The notes under the pieces are model-generated. The model searched no databases, was not told the origin of the DNA, and saw nothing but the letters and a program-made list of their open reading frames with translations. From contig CAVQXT010000003.1 of the NCBI GenBank assembly GCA_963717945.1, positions 620,001-684,000 of the forward strand: a stretch of 64,000 nt of DNA. The letters run 5' to 3'. Position numbers and translations under genes: made by a program. This document shows, one piece after another, positions 46,957 through 55,933 of the stretch (positions within the stretch are counted from its first letter, which is position 1; every line of letters starts with the position of its first letter). Source of the stretch: FEN-299 sp963717945. GTDB lineage: Bacteria; Acidobacteriota; Vicinamibacteria; Vicinamibacterales; Fen-181.

Positions 46957-47658
46957 TCAATTCCAGCCTTCCCGCTCGTCCCGACGCGTGGCCACCCGGC
47001 TGTACCGCTCCAGCGCGTTCCGGTGGTTGAACACGGCATGCCGCTCGGCGGCGTCCGCGTCGCCGCGCGCGATGGCGGCCACGATCGCGCCGTGCTCGTC
47101 GAACGACTCCTGCTGGCGGTGCGTCTGGAAGAGCGCCTGGGTGTAGACGCGGATGTACCGCTCGCGCCGCGCGTGCAGCGCGGCCAGCTTGGCGAGCAGC
47201 CGGGGACCGGAGGCCGCCCGCTCGTAGCAGTGGTGGAACTCGGTGTCGAGCTCCTGGGCGGCCCGGATGTCGGCCGCGCCCGATCCCGAGACCGCACGGA
47301 GGCGGGCGTTGATGGTGTCGGCGGCGCCGGCCACCGCGCGCCGCGGCGACTCGGGCAGCTCGGCAGCCAGCCGGGCCGCGACGCCGTCGAGCGCGCCGAC
47401 CATCAGGAACAGCTCGCGCATGTCGGCGTCGGTCATCGGCGCCACGGTGACGCGCCCTGATCGCTTCACGCCGCGCGTCTCGACGAGCCCCTCCTGCTCC
47501 AGGCGGAGCAGCGCCGCGCGCACCGGCGTGCGGCTGATGCCGAGGCGGCGGCCGAGCTCGACCTCGGTGAGCCGCGCCCCTGGCGCCAGCCGCAGCGTGA
47601 CGATGCTGTCGCGAAGGCGTGCGTAGGCCGTGTCGGCGAGTGAACCGGTCGTGACCAT
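46957..47658 (-). CDS. GntR family regulator with FCD domain (copy 1)
   Basis: The 233-residue product has a winged helix (AYARLRDSIVTLRLAPGARL and RRLGISRTPVRAALLRLEQEG). The all-helical FCD ligand domain carries the metal-binding histidine and acidic residues in ELDTEFHHCYERAA and HGAIVAAIARGD. FCD proteins usually sense small organic or amino acids. It is sandwiched between the M24 peptidase and the COG1228 amidohydrolase genes on the same strand and is a paralogue of the regulator at 52472-53294. Confidence 0.9.
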   Translation of the reverse strand: MVTTGSLADTAYARLRDSIVTLRLAPGARLTEVELGRRLGISRTPVRAALLRLEQEGLVETRGVKRSGRVTVAPMTDADMRELFLMVGALDGVAARLAAELPESPRRAVAGAADTINARLRAVSGSGAADIRAAQELDTEFHHCYERAASGPRLLAKLAALHARRERYIRVYTQALFQTHRQQESFDEHGAIVAAIARGDADAAERHAVFNHRNALERYSRVATRRDEREGWN

Positions 47659-47675
47659 CGCGTTTCGTCCGTCGC

Positions 47676-47695
47676 CACAAGGCTTCAGCCTTGTG
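47676..47695. repeat. Single REP-like hairpin R7
   Basis: CACAAGGC-TTCA-GCCTTGTG, a perfect 8-bp stem, lies between the amidohydrolase and GntR-type genes. It is the only lone hairpin of the family in this window. Confidence 0.55.
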
Positions 47696-47701
47696 CTTCT
47701 G

Positions 47702-49027
47702 CTACTTCTTGTAGATCTTACCGTCCTTCATCACGAACGCGACCTTCTCGAGCGTCGTGATGTCGGCGGTCGGATCGCCCGGGACAGCCACGAGGTCCGC
47801 CAGCAGGCCGGGCCGAATCGTCCCGATCCGGTCGGCCTGGCGCAGCACCTTCGCGTTGACGGCCGTCGCCGCGAGCAGCGCCTGTGCGGGCGTCATGCCG
47901 TCGCGCACGAGCCACTCGGCTTCCCGGTAGTCCTCGCCGTGCGAGTACACGCCGACGTCTCCGCCGAGGCCGATGACGACGTGGTTCTTCATCGCCAGCT
48001 GGAACGCCTGCTTCGCCTGCTCCATCGAGCGCGTCGGCGTGCCGCCGCGTTTGTAGGCGCCGGAGTACTCGGCCGACGCTTCGACCGCCGTCAGCGTCGG
48101 GAAGAAGGCGACGTTGCGCTCGGCCATCATCCGGAAGACCTCGTCGGTGCCGCCGTAGCCGTGCTCGATCGTGTCGACGCCGGCGACCACCGCCCGCCGC
48201 ATCCCTTCGGCGGTCGAGGCGTGGGCGGAGACCGGCTTGCCGGCGCTGTGGGCCTCCTCGACCGCCGCCTTCAGTTCGTCGAGGCTGAAGGTGGGGACCG
48301 AGGGACCGGTGCCGCGGCGGTAGTCGGCGTAGAGCTTCACCCAGTCGGCGCCGTGGCCGATCTGCTCGCGGACCGCCTTGAGCATCTCGGGGATGCCGCT
48401 CGCCTCCTGCCCGCCCTTCGGCGTGTCCACGTTCGGGGCGAAGCCGGCCGGGCCTGGGCCGTAGCTGGCGGTGGCGACGATGGCCCGCGTGGCCACGAAG
48501 AGGCGCGGGCCCGGGATCATCCCCTCGTCGATCGCGCGTTTCACGTCCACGTCGGCGAAGCCCGCCCCCTCGGTGCCGAGGTCGCGGATGGTCGTGAAGC
48601 CGGCGAGCAGCGTCGCCTCGCAGTGCTTCACGGCCTCGATGGTCCGGTAGGCCTCGGACTCCTTCAGCACCTGGTCGTTCCAGGGCGTCTCGTTGTAGGC
48701 GTGCAGGAAGATGTGGGTGTGCGCCTCGATGAGGCCGGGCAGGAGCGTCATCCCGGGCAGGTCCACCGTGCGGGCGCCGGATGGCGGCGCGACCGAGGCC
48801 GCGGGGCCGACGGCGGCGATCCGGTTGCCGGTGACGAGCACGACCCAGCCCGGGTGGGCCTGCTCGCTCGTGGCGTCGAACACCTGCTGCGGACGGAGCA
48901 GCCAGCTCTCGGCCGGCGCCTGGGAGGGCTGGGCGCGCTGCGCGCGGACGTCAGTGGCGAGACAGGCGGCCCAGGCCGCGAAGGCGAGGACCGCGGCGAT
49001 CGAGGTCGGTCGGAAGGGTCGGGTCAT
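47702..49027 (-). CDS. Secreted amidohydrolase of the COG1228 prolidase-like type
   Basis: The 441-residue product has a signal peptide (ending DVRAQ) and a complete binuclear metal site: His103 and His105 (EAHTHIF), the bridging Lys231 (DWVKLYADY), His269 (VSAHAST), His289 (IEHGYGG) and Asp357 (GLGGDVGVYS). COG1228 members include imidazolonepropionase, but also characterised dipeptidases acting on Xaa-Pro and Xaa-Hyp. The neighbourhood favours the latter. A TATAAT box on its strand at 49036-49041 lies only about 10 bases before the ATG, so the transcript could be nearly leaderless. Confidence 0.85.
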   Translation of the reverse strand: MTRPFRPTSIAAVLAFAAWAACLATDVRAQRAQPSQAPAESWLLRPQQVFDATSEQAHPGWVVLVTGNRIAAVGPAASVAPPSGARTVDLPGMTLLPGLIEAHTHIFLHAYNETPWNDQVLKESEAYRTIEAVKHCEATLLAGFTTIRDLGTEGAGFADVDVKRAIDEGMIPGPRLFVATRAIVATASYGPGPAGFAPNVDTPKGGQEASGIPEMLKAVREQIGHGADWVKLYADYRRGTGPSVPTFSLDELKAAVEEAHSAGKPVSAHASTAEGMRRAVVAGVDTIEHGYGGTDEVFRMMAERNVAFFPTLTAVEASAEYSGAYKRGGTPTRSMEQAKQAFQLAMKNHVVIGLGGDVGVYSHGEDYREAEWLVRDGMTPAQALLAATAVNAKVLRQADRIGTIRPGLLADLVAVPGDPTADITTLEKVAFVMKDGKIYKK

Positions 49028-49035
49028 AGGGACGC

Positions 49036-49041
49036 ATTATA
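49036..49041 (-). promoter_or_regulatory. Consensus -10 box before the amidohydrolase gene
   Basis: TATAAT on the minus strand sits inside GCAT-ATA-ATGC symmetry, nine bases from the start codon. No convincing -35 was found. Confidence 0.35.
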
Positions 49042-49059
49042 TGCGCCCGGCCGATCACG

Positions 49060-49153
49060 GGCTTCCGGCTACAGGCTTCGGGCTTCAGACTTCGGGCCGT
49101 GTCACGCGTGACGCCATCTCGGCCTGAAGCCTGAGGCCTGTAGCCCGCAGCCT
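49060..49153. repeat. Heptamer palindrome H15 (GCCTG dialect)
   Basis: Left-arm units are of the AGGCTTC / GGGCTTC type, the centre is GTCACGCGTGAC (49101-49112), and right-arm units are of the GGCCTGA / AGCCTGA type. It lies between the hydroxyproline dehydratase and amidohydrolase genes. Confidence 0.85.
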
Positions 49154-49154
49154 G

Positions 49155-51512
49155 TTAGAACCCCTTCTGCTCCGTGCGTTCGATGATCTCGTCCTGCAAT
49201 CCCTTCGTCAGGTCGCAGAAGTAGTCGCTGTAGCCGGCGACGCGGACGATGAGGTCGCGGTACTTCTCCGGGTCCTTCTGCGCGGCGCGAAGCGTGCCGG
49301 CGGTCACCACGTTGAACTGGATGTGGTGCCCGTCCAGCTTGAAGTACGCCCGCACGAGGTGCGCGAGCTGGTCGATCCCCTCCGGCCCCTCGAGCGTCGC
49401 GGGCGTGAACTTCTGGTTGAGCAGCGTGCCTCCGCTCCGCGCATGGTCCATGCGCGAGGCCGACCGGACGACCGCGGTCGGGCCGCGCCGGTCCGCGCCG
49501 TGCGCGGGCGAGATGCCGTCGGACACCGGCGCCCAGGCGTGGCGGCCGTCCGGCGTCGCGCCGCACACCGACCCGAAGTACACGTGACAGGTGGTTGACA
49601 GGTAGTTGACGTGATAGGTGGACCCGGTCGGCCCCGGCCGCCCGTCGATCCGGCGGAACAGCTCATCGCAGAGGAGCACGATCAACGCGTCGGCGTACTC
49701 GTCGTCGTTGCCGTACTTCGGCGTCTTGTTCAGCAGCAGCTGACGCAGGGTCTCGTGGCCGACGAAGTCGTCGCGCACCGCCTGGACGAGCGCGGGCATG
49801 GTGAGGTGCCCGCGATCGAACACGTGGTACTTGATGGCCGACAAGGAATCGGCCGCCGTGCCCGGCCCGACCGGCATGATGTAGCGCGTGTTGTAGCGCG
49901 CGCCGCCGGCGTTGTAGTCGCGCCCTTTGGCGATGCAGTCGTCGGTGATGACCGACAGGAACGGCGCCGGCATCATCGTCGCGTACATGCGCTCGATGAC
50001 GTGGCTGCCCGCGATCTTCACGTCGATGAAGTGCTGGAGCTGGCGCCGGAAGGCCTCGAGGAACTGGTCGAACGTCGTGAAGGCGGACGGGTCGCCGGTC
50101 TTCGGCCCGATCTGCCGCCCGGTGCGCGGATCGTCGCCGTCGTTGAGCGTGATCTCGACGACCTTCGGCAGGTTGAAATAGCCGGTGAGGATGTAGCTTT
50201 CCTTGCCGAAGGCGCCCACCTCGACGCAGCCGCTCGCCCCGCCGCCGCGCGCGTCCTCGACCGCCTTGCCCTGCCGGACCAGCTCGGCGACCACCATGTC
50301 GGCGTTGAAGATCGACGGCTGGCCCCAGCCCTTCCGGATGACCTCGCACGCCTTTTTCAGGAACCGGTCCGGGCTCTTCTTGCTGAGCTGGATGTTCGAC
50401 GAGGGCTGCAGGAGGCGCATTTCGTCGACGACTTCGAGGATCAGGTACGAGACCTCGTTCACGCCGTCGCTGCCGTCGGGCTTGAGGCCGCCGTTGTTGA
50501 TGTTGGCGAAGTCGGTGTACGTGCCGCTCTCGGCCGCCGTCACGCCGACCTTGGGCGGCGCCGGCTGGTTGTTGAACTTCACCCAGAAGCACTGCAGCAG
50601 TTCCCTGGCCCGCTCGCGCGTCAGCGTGCCGGCCTCGGTCTCCCGCTTGTAGTAGGGGTAAAGGTGCTGGTCGAGCCGTCCCGGGCAGAACGAGTCCCAG
50701 GTGTTCAGCTCGGTGATGACGCCGAGGTGCACGAACCAGTACGCCTGCAGCGCTTCCCAGAACGTGCGCGCCGGGTGTTCGGGAACGCGCGCGCAATTGG
50801 CGGCGATCTGCTCGAGTTCCGCCTTCCGGACCGGGTCGGGCTCGGCCGCGGCGAGGCGCGCCGCCTCCTCGGCGTGGCGCCGGGCAAAGTGGATCACCGC
50901 GTCGGCCGCCATCCGCATGCCCTTGAGCTGCTGCCGCTTGTCGTACGCGTCGAGGTCGTGCAGGTCGTCGAGCGCGACCAGTTCGCGGTCGATATCCGCC
51001 TGGAGGCCGGCCAGGCCCTTCAAGTAGATCTTCCCGTCGGCCGCCGTGTGGCCCGGCGCGCGCTGCTCCATGAACTCGGTGAAGACGCCGGCCTCGTAGG
51101 CGTGCTTCCACGCGTCGGGCAGCTCCTGGAACATGCGGTGTCGCATCGACCGCTCGCGCCAGAACGGGATCACCGACTCGCGGTAGGCGGCCCGCGCCCG
51201 GTCGTCGACGGCGAAGGAGATCTTCTCGCGCGAGTTCAGGATGTCGAGGTCCTCGATCGAGTGGCAGCACAGCTCCGGGTAGGTGGGCGTGGCCTTGGGC
51301 GCCGGGCCGCGCTCGCCGACGATCAGCTCGCCCGGCAGGATGCAGAGCGCCTTTCGCTCCATCAGGCATTGGAGCGACAGCGCGCGCAGGATCGGCAGCG
51401 GCGCGGAAGGGGCCTCGCGGTAGAACGCGGTCATCAGCTCGGCGCGCTCGGTCGACAGCGTGGGCTTCCGGTCGAGGCTTTCCTGGCGCAGCCTGGCGAC
51501 GCGCTCCGTCAT
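49155..51512 (-). CDS. hypD: Glycyl radical enzyme, trans-4-hydroxy-L-proline dehydratase
   Basis: This 785-residue enzyme should convert trans-4-hydroxy-L-proline to 1-pyrroline-5-carboxylate by radical chemistry in the absence of oxygen. The thiyl cysteine is C429 (ASGCVEVGAFGKE) and the glycyl radical is G760 (RVAGYSDYF). Every active-site residue I remember for Clostridioides HypD is found at a constant offset of five: F147, H155, D273, S329, F335, C429, E431, Y445 and T640. That pattern separates it from pyruvate formate-lyase, glycerol and choline-type enzymes. Its start overlaps the activase stop codon by four bases. Confidence 0.92.
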   Translation of the reverse strand: MTERVARLRQESLDRKPTLSTERAELMTAFYREAPSAPLPILRALSLQCLMERKALCILPGELIVGERGPAPKATPTYPELCCHSIEDLDILNSREKISFAVDDRARAAYRESVIPFWRERSMRHRMFQELPDAWKHAYEAGVFTEFMEQRAPGHTAADGKIYLKGLAGLQADIDRELVALDDLHDLDAYDKRQQLKGMRMAADAVIHFARRHAEEAARLAAAEPDPVRKAELEQIAANCARVPEHPARTFWEALQAYWFVHLGVITELNTWDSFCPGRLDQHLYPYYKRETEAGTLTRERARELLQCFWVKFNNQPAPPKVGVTAAESGTYTDFANINNGGLKPDGSDGVNEVSYLILEVVDEMRLLQPSSNIQLSKKSPDRFLKKACEVIRKGWGQPSIFNADMVVAELVRQGKAVEDARGGGASGCVEVGAFGKESYILTGYFNLPKVVEITLNDGDDPRTGRQIGPKTGDPSAFTTFDQFLEAFRRQLQHFIDVKIAGSHVIERMYATMMPAPFLSVITDDCIAKGRDYNAGGARYNTRYIMPVGPGTAADSLSAIKYHVFDRGHLTMPALVQAVRDDFVGHETLRQLLLNKTPKYGNDDEYADALIVLLCDELFRRIDGRPGPTGSTYHVNYLSTTCHVYFGSVCGATPDGRHAWAPVSDGISPAHGADRRGPTAVVRSASRMDHARSGGTLLNQKFTPATLEGPEGIDQLAHLVRAYFKLDGHHIQFNVVTAGTLRAAQKDPEKYRDLIVRVAGYSDYFCDLTKGLQDEIIERTEQKGF

Positions 51513-52462
51513 GACGCTCCTCCTGGTTGGACGATGAGCCCGCAGGATTCCAGCAGGCGAACGACGTGAGCCTGCCGATCGGGGGTCGGCGGCTGGGTGT
51601 CGGAAAGGCGATAGGGGCGCTGAAGCCGGTCGTACTTGGCCAGCCCCGCGCGGTGATAGGGCAGGACGTCGACCCGCGTCAGGCCGAGCGAGGCGAGCAG
51701 GGCCCCGACGGCGCGCACGTTCTCGTCGTCGTCGTTCACGTCCGGGATGAGCGGGAAGCGGACGCGGACGGCGGCGCGCGCCGCCATCAGCCGTTCGAGA
51801 TTGCGCAGGATCAGGACGTTCGACGCGCCGGTGTACTCCCGGTGGCGGTCGTCGTCGACGAGCTTCACGTCGAAGAGGAACAGGTCGGTGTCGCGGGCGA
51901 CGTCGAGCAGGGCGCGCGTGTCGGCCTGACCGCACGTCTCGATGGCGACGTGGACTCCGCTCGCGCGGCAGGCGCCGACCAGATACGCCAGGAAGACCGG
52001 CTGCATGAACGGCTCGCCGCCCGAGAAGGTGACGCCGCCGCCGGACTCGTCGTAGAAGATGCGGTCGCGCTCGATTTCGGCCATCACGGCGTCCACGCTC
52101 ATCGTGCGGCCGGCCAGCTCGCGGGCGCCCGTCGGGCAGGCCTCCGCGCACGCGCCGCAGGTCGTGCACGCGGCCGGCGTGATCGGCGCGCCGCTCGCCG
52201 CCGGCGGGGCCGCGTGGAACGGGCAGGCGTTCGTGCACGAGAGGCACTGGACGCAGCGATCGGGGAGCGGCATGAACTCGGGCTGCGGCGACTGGCTCTC
52301 GGGGCTGTGGCACCAGGCGCAGCGGAGCGCGCAGCCCTTCATGAACACGGTCGTCCGGATGCCGGGGCCGTCGTGGAGGGCGAACCGCTCGATTTGCAGG
52401 ATGGTGCCCTGGACGTCGGGCATGCCAAGAAACGCCGGGTCGGTCCAGGTGGTGCAGGTCAC
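51509..52462 (-). CDS. hypE: Glycyl radical enzyme activase (radical SAM)
   Basis: The 317-residue radical SAM protein installs the glycyl radical on the dehydratase encoded immediately downstream. The SAM cluster cysteines are C44, C48 and C51 (GCALRCAWC). A ferredoxin-like insert with CVQCLSCTNACP and CTTCGACAEACP holds two more 4Fe-4S clusters. GGVTFSGGEPFMQP is the SAM-binding GGE motif. The GTG start at 52462 has AAGGA six bases upstream, and an in-frame ATG 39 bases later is an alternative. It depends on Fe-S supply, for which the suf operon is in the same window. Confidence 0.92.
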   Translation of the reverse strand: MTCTTWTDPAFLGMPDVQGTILQIERFALHDGPGIRTTVFMKGCALRCAWCHSPESQSPQPEFMPLPDRCVQCLSCTNACPFHAAPPAASGAPITPAACTTCGACAEACPTGARELAGRTMSVDAVMAEIERDRIFYDESGGGVTFSGGEPFMQPVFLAYLVGACRASGVHVAIETCGQADTRALLDVARDTDLFLFDVKLVDDDRHREYTGASNVLILRNLERLMAARAAVRVRFPLIPDVNDDDENVRAVGALLASLGLTRVDVLPYHRAGLAKYDRLQRPYRLSDTQPPTPDRQAHVVRLLESCGLIVQPGGAS

Positions 52463-52471
52463 GTCGGTTCC

Positions 52472-53294
52472 TTACCAGTTTCCCCGTTCGCCCAGGATCG
52501 TGACGACCTGGCGGTACCGCGCCGCCGAGGCGCGCCAGTGCCGCTGGACGGCGCGCTCGGCGCCGTCGGCGTCGCCCGCGCGGATCGCGTCCACGATCGC
52601 GGCGTGCTCGCGGGACGTCTCGTCGAACGCATGGACGACCGCGCTCGCGTAAACACGCTCGTACCGCTCGGCCTGCGGCCGCAGCACCTCGAGCTCGGCC
52701 AGCAGTCGCGGCCCGGCGCCCGCCTCCGTGCAGGCGCGGTGGAACCGGACGTGCGCGTCGAGCGCGTCCGCGATGTCCGGCGGCTGCGACGAGGTCGCGG
52801 AGTGCAGCCGGTCGGTCAGCCGCGCCATCCGGCCGGCCAGCGCGTGCCGACCCTGCTCGGCGAGGCCGGCGCTCGCCCTGGCGGCCGCCGCCTCGTAGGC
52901 GCCGACCATCAGGAACACCTCGCGCATGTCGTCGGCCGTCAGCGGGGCGACCGCCGCGCGCAGCATCGAGCCGGCCCGCGAGCTGCTCACGAACCCTTCT
53001 TGCTGCAGCCGCTGCAGCGCGGCCCTGATCGGCGTCCGGCTCGCGCCGAGCCGCGCCGACAGCTCGGTTTCGATGAGCGGCTCGCCGGGGGCCAGCCGGC
53101 CGGTTACAATCAGGTCCCGCAGCCTCTGGTACGCCGACGAGGTGACCTCGCGGCGCGGGACCGAGCCTTTCGCGCGGCGGGACGCCGCCGGGCGCCCGCC
53201 GGAGTGGCTGGCCCGCTGTTGCGCGGGGGATCGGACGGGCTAGCCAGCCGTCGCCCGGGCGGAGGCGGGTGGTCTTCGCGGGAGCGCGCGTCAT
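52472..53294 (-). pseudogene. GntR/FCD regulator (copy 2) with apparent frameshift near the N-terminus
   Basis: The winged helix (SSAYQRLRDLIVTGRLAPGE and LGASRTPIRAALQRLQQEGF) and FCD domain (DAHVRFHRACTEAGAG and EHAAIVDAIRAGD) are intact and open from 53239 to 52472. However, no ATG, GTG or TTG stands in frame before the helix. The plausible start ATG 53294 (MTRAPAKTTRLRPGDGWLARP) is in another frame. Deleting one C from the run of five at 53225-53229 joins them into one protein of about 270 residues. It heads the activase/dehydratase operon and probably controls it in response to a hydroxyproline-related ligand. Confidence 0.75.
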
Positions 53295-53339
53295 GGTCAC
53301 GGCCAATGTACCGCGGGGCATCGCAAATTGCACGCGGTT

Positions 53340-53349
53340 TTGTATACAA
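53340..53349. promoter_or_regulatory. Perfect palindrome TTGTATACAA, candidate GntR/FCD operator
   Basis: The 10-bp palindrome lies in the divergent gap between the GntR-type gene (start 53294) and the sortilin-like gene (start 53416). It matches the T-N-G-T-N-N-N-A-C-N-A-like symmetry common at FadR/FCD targets and includes a TATAC box that could be a -10 in either direction. Confidence 0.5.
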
Positions 53350-53415
53350 TACGCCCAGCTCACGGTGCGCCGCCCTCCAACCCCCTGTGCTTCTGGAATT
53401 TATCGGAGGTTCTCC

Positions 53416-55831
53416 ATGGCCGTTCTCCGCTGCCGCCGCCCCGCAATCCTGGCGCTCGGCGTCCTCGCCGCGCTCCTGCTGACCGTTCAGAGCCCCCTGT
53501 CGGCACAGACGCCAAAGGCCCAGCCGCCCAAGGCCGCCGCCGGCGTTTCGACGACCAGTCCGCAAACCCCTCCGGCCGACGCCGCCTTTCGCCTCAAGGC
53601 GTGGGACACATTCGTCTCGATGCGCGGCGCATCCCCGTTCAAGGATTCTGAAGTGGCAGTTCCTGGGGCCGACCAGCATCAGCGGCCGCGTCGTGGACGT
53701 CGCGGTGGCGAACCGCAAGGGAAAGACGCGCGTCATCTACGTCGCCACGGCCTCGGGCGGCCTCTGGAAGACCGAGAACGAGGGGACGACGTTCGAGCCG
53801 ACGTTCGACCAGGCGGCTTCGGTCCAGGGCGGCAACGTCGAGGTCGCCCCGTCGGACCCGAACATCGTCTGGTTCGGCACCGGCGAGGCGAACATCTTCC
53901 GCAGCTCGAACGCCGGCGTCGGGATGTTCAAGTCGGTGGACGCGGGCAAGACCTGGCAGCACATGGGCCTGGCCTCGACCCAGACCATCCCCCGCATCGT
54001 CATTCACCCGACCAACCCCGACATCGTCTACGTCGCGGCCGGCGGCCATGAATGGACCGACAACGAGGAACGCGGCGTCTACAAGACGACCGACGGCGGC
54101 AAGACCTGGGCGAAGGTGCTCTACGTCGACGCGAAGACCGGCGCGAACGATCTCGTGATGGATCCCACCGACCCCAATGTGCTGTATGCCACGACCTGGC
54201 AGCGCATCCGCCAGAAGTGGAACGACCCGCGCACCCTGCCTGGCTACGCCGGCAGCGGCATCCACAAGACGATCGACGGCGGCAGGACCTGGACGCCCAT
54301 CAACGACGGGCTCCCGGCGCCAGACGGCCGCGGACGCACGGGGATCGACATCGCCCGCTCGAACCCGAACGTGATCTACGCCTTCGTGGACAACTACGAG
54401 ATCGCGCACCAGGCCAAGCCCGGCGACCTCGACTCTTACGGCCGCCAGAAGGAAGGGACGATCAAGGGCGCCGAAATCTACCGGTCCGACAACAAGGGGC
54501 AGAGCTGGAGGAAGGTGAGCGAGTCGAACGCGTTCATGGAAGGCGCGGCGGCGACCTACGGATGGGTCTTCTCGCAGATCCGCGTCGATCCGACAACCGA
54601 GAACGTCGTCTACTTCCAGGGGCTGATGCTCAACCAGTCGACCGACGGCGGCAAGACCTTCAAGGTCCTGCGCGGCATGCACACCGACCACCACGCCCTC
54701 TGGATCGACCCCGCCAACCCCGACAACCTGCTGGACGGCAACGACGGCGGCGTGGTGATGTCGTACGACGGCGGGAAGACCTGGCGCCAGTTCACCACGA
54801 ACCTGCCGGTGGCCACCTTCTTCAATATCGAGTTCGACAACGGCAGCCCGCTGCGCGTCTACGGCTCGGTGCAGGACCACGGCAGCTACCGTGCGGTCGT
54901 CGACCTGAGCAAGGGGCGAGACAAGATCCCGACGCAGGCGTTCGAAGAGACGCTCGGCGGCGAGGGGACGACGCACGCGATCGACAAGAGCGATAACACC
55001 ACGATCTACGCCTCGAGCTTCTACGGGAACCTCGACCGCGCGGACCTCACCAAGCCGGGCCGGCCGTCCCGCTTCGGGACGACGGCCTACGAGGAGACGA
55101 ACATCGTGCCCAGGGTCGGCCCCGGCGAGCCGCCGCTGCGCGGCCAGTGGATGGCGCCGACGATCGTCTCGCCGCACGATCCCAACGTCGTCTACCACGG
55201 CATGCAGTACGTCTTTCGCTCGATGCACCAGGGCGACACGTGGGAGCGCATCAGTCCCGACCTGACCGGCAACGATCCGAAGATGATCGGCGACATCCCC
55301 TACCAGACGCTGTTCGCGCTGGCCGAGTCGCCGATGCGCTTCGGCCTCGTCTACGCCGGCACCGACGACGGGCGGCTGTGGATCACGCGCGACGGCGGGA
55401 AGGCGTGGACGGAACTCACCTCGAACCTGCCGCAGCGGAAGTGGATTTCGCGCATCACGCCGTCGGCCTTCGACGAGGGCACCGTGTACGTGACGCAGAA
55501 CGGGAAGCGCGACGACGAGTTCGCGGCCTACATCTACAAGTCCACCGACTTTGGCAAGACGTTCAAGAGCATCGTCGGCAACATTCCGTGCGGGCCGGTG
55601 AATGTGATCCGCGAGGATCCGACCAACCCGAAGATCCTCTACGTGGGGACCGACATGGGCGTGTACGCGACGACCGACGGCGGCGCGACGTGGAGCGTGC
55701 TCGGCGGCAACCTGCCGCAGGTGTTCGTGCTCGATTTGAACATCCAGCCGCGCGACCGGATGATCGCGATTGCGACGCACGGACGGGGCGTGTGGCTGCT
55801 GGATGCGGTGGGGGTGGAGAATAGGAAGTAG
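53416..55831 (+). pseudogene. Secreted sortilin/VPS10-like beta-propeller protein, single-base frameshift
   Basis: The N-terminal part from ATG 53416 has a signal peptide (ending PLSAQ) and reaches MRGASPFKD before leaving frame. The next frame continues KWQFLGPTSISGRVVDVAVA at 53651 and encodes the whole propeller. It has at least seven Asp-box (BNR) repeats such as STDGGKTF, KTTDGGKTW and YDGGKTW, and ends GRGVWLLDAVG. One extra T at 53646-53647 explains the break. The restored protein of about 804 residues would be an exported Asp-box propeller of unknown ligand, a family abundant in Acidobacteriota. GGAGG precedes the ATG. Confidence 0.82.
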
Positions 55832-55931
55832 CAGGCTACGGGCTACGGCCTGCAGGCTACGGGCGTCGGGCCATGTCACGCGTGACGCTCTTGCGGCCTG
55901 AAGCCCGAGGCCTGTAGCCTGAAGCCCGAGA
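55832..55931. repeat. Heptamer palindrome H16 (GCCTG dialect)
   Basis: Left-arm units are AGGCTAC / GGGCTAC, the centre is GTCACGCGTGAC (55875-55886), and right-arm units are AGCCCGA / AGCCTGA. It separates the sortilin-like and DUF4412-like genes. Confidence 0.85.
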
Positions 55932-55933
55932 GG

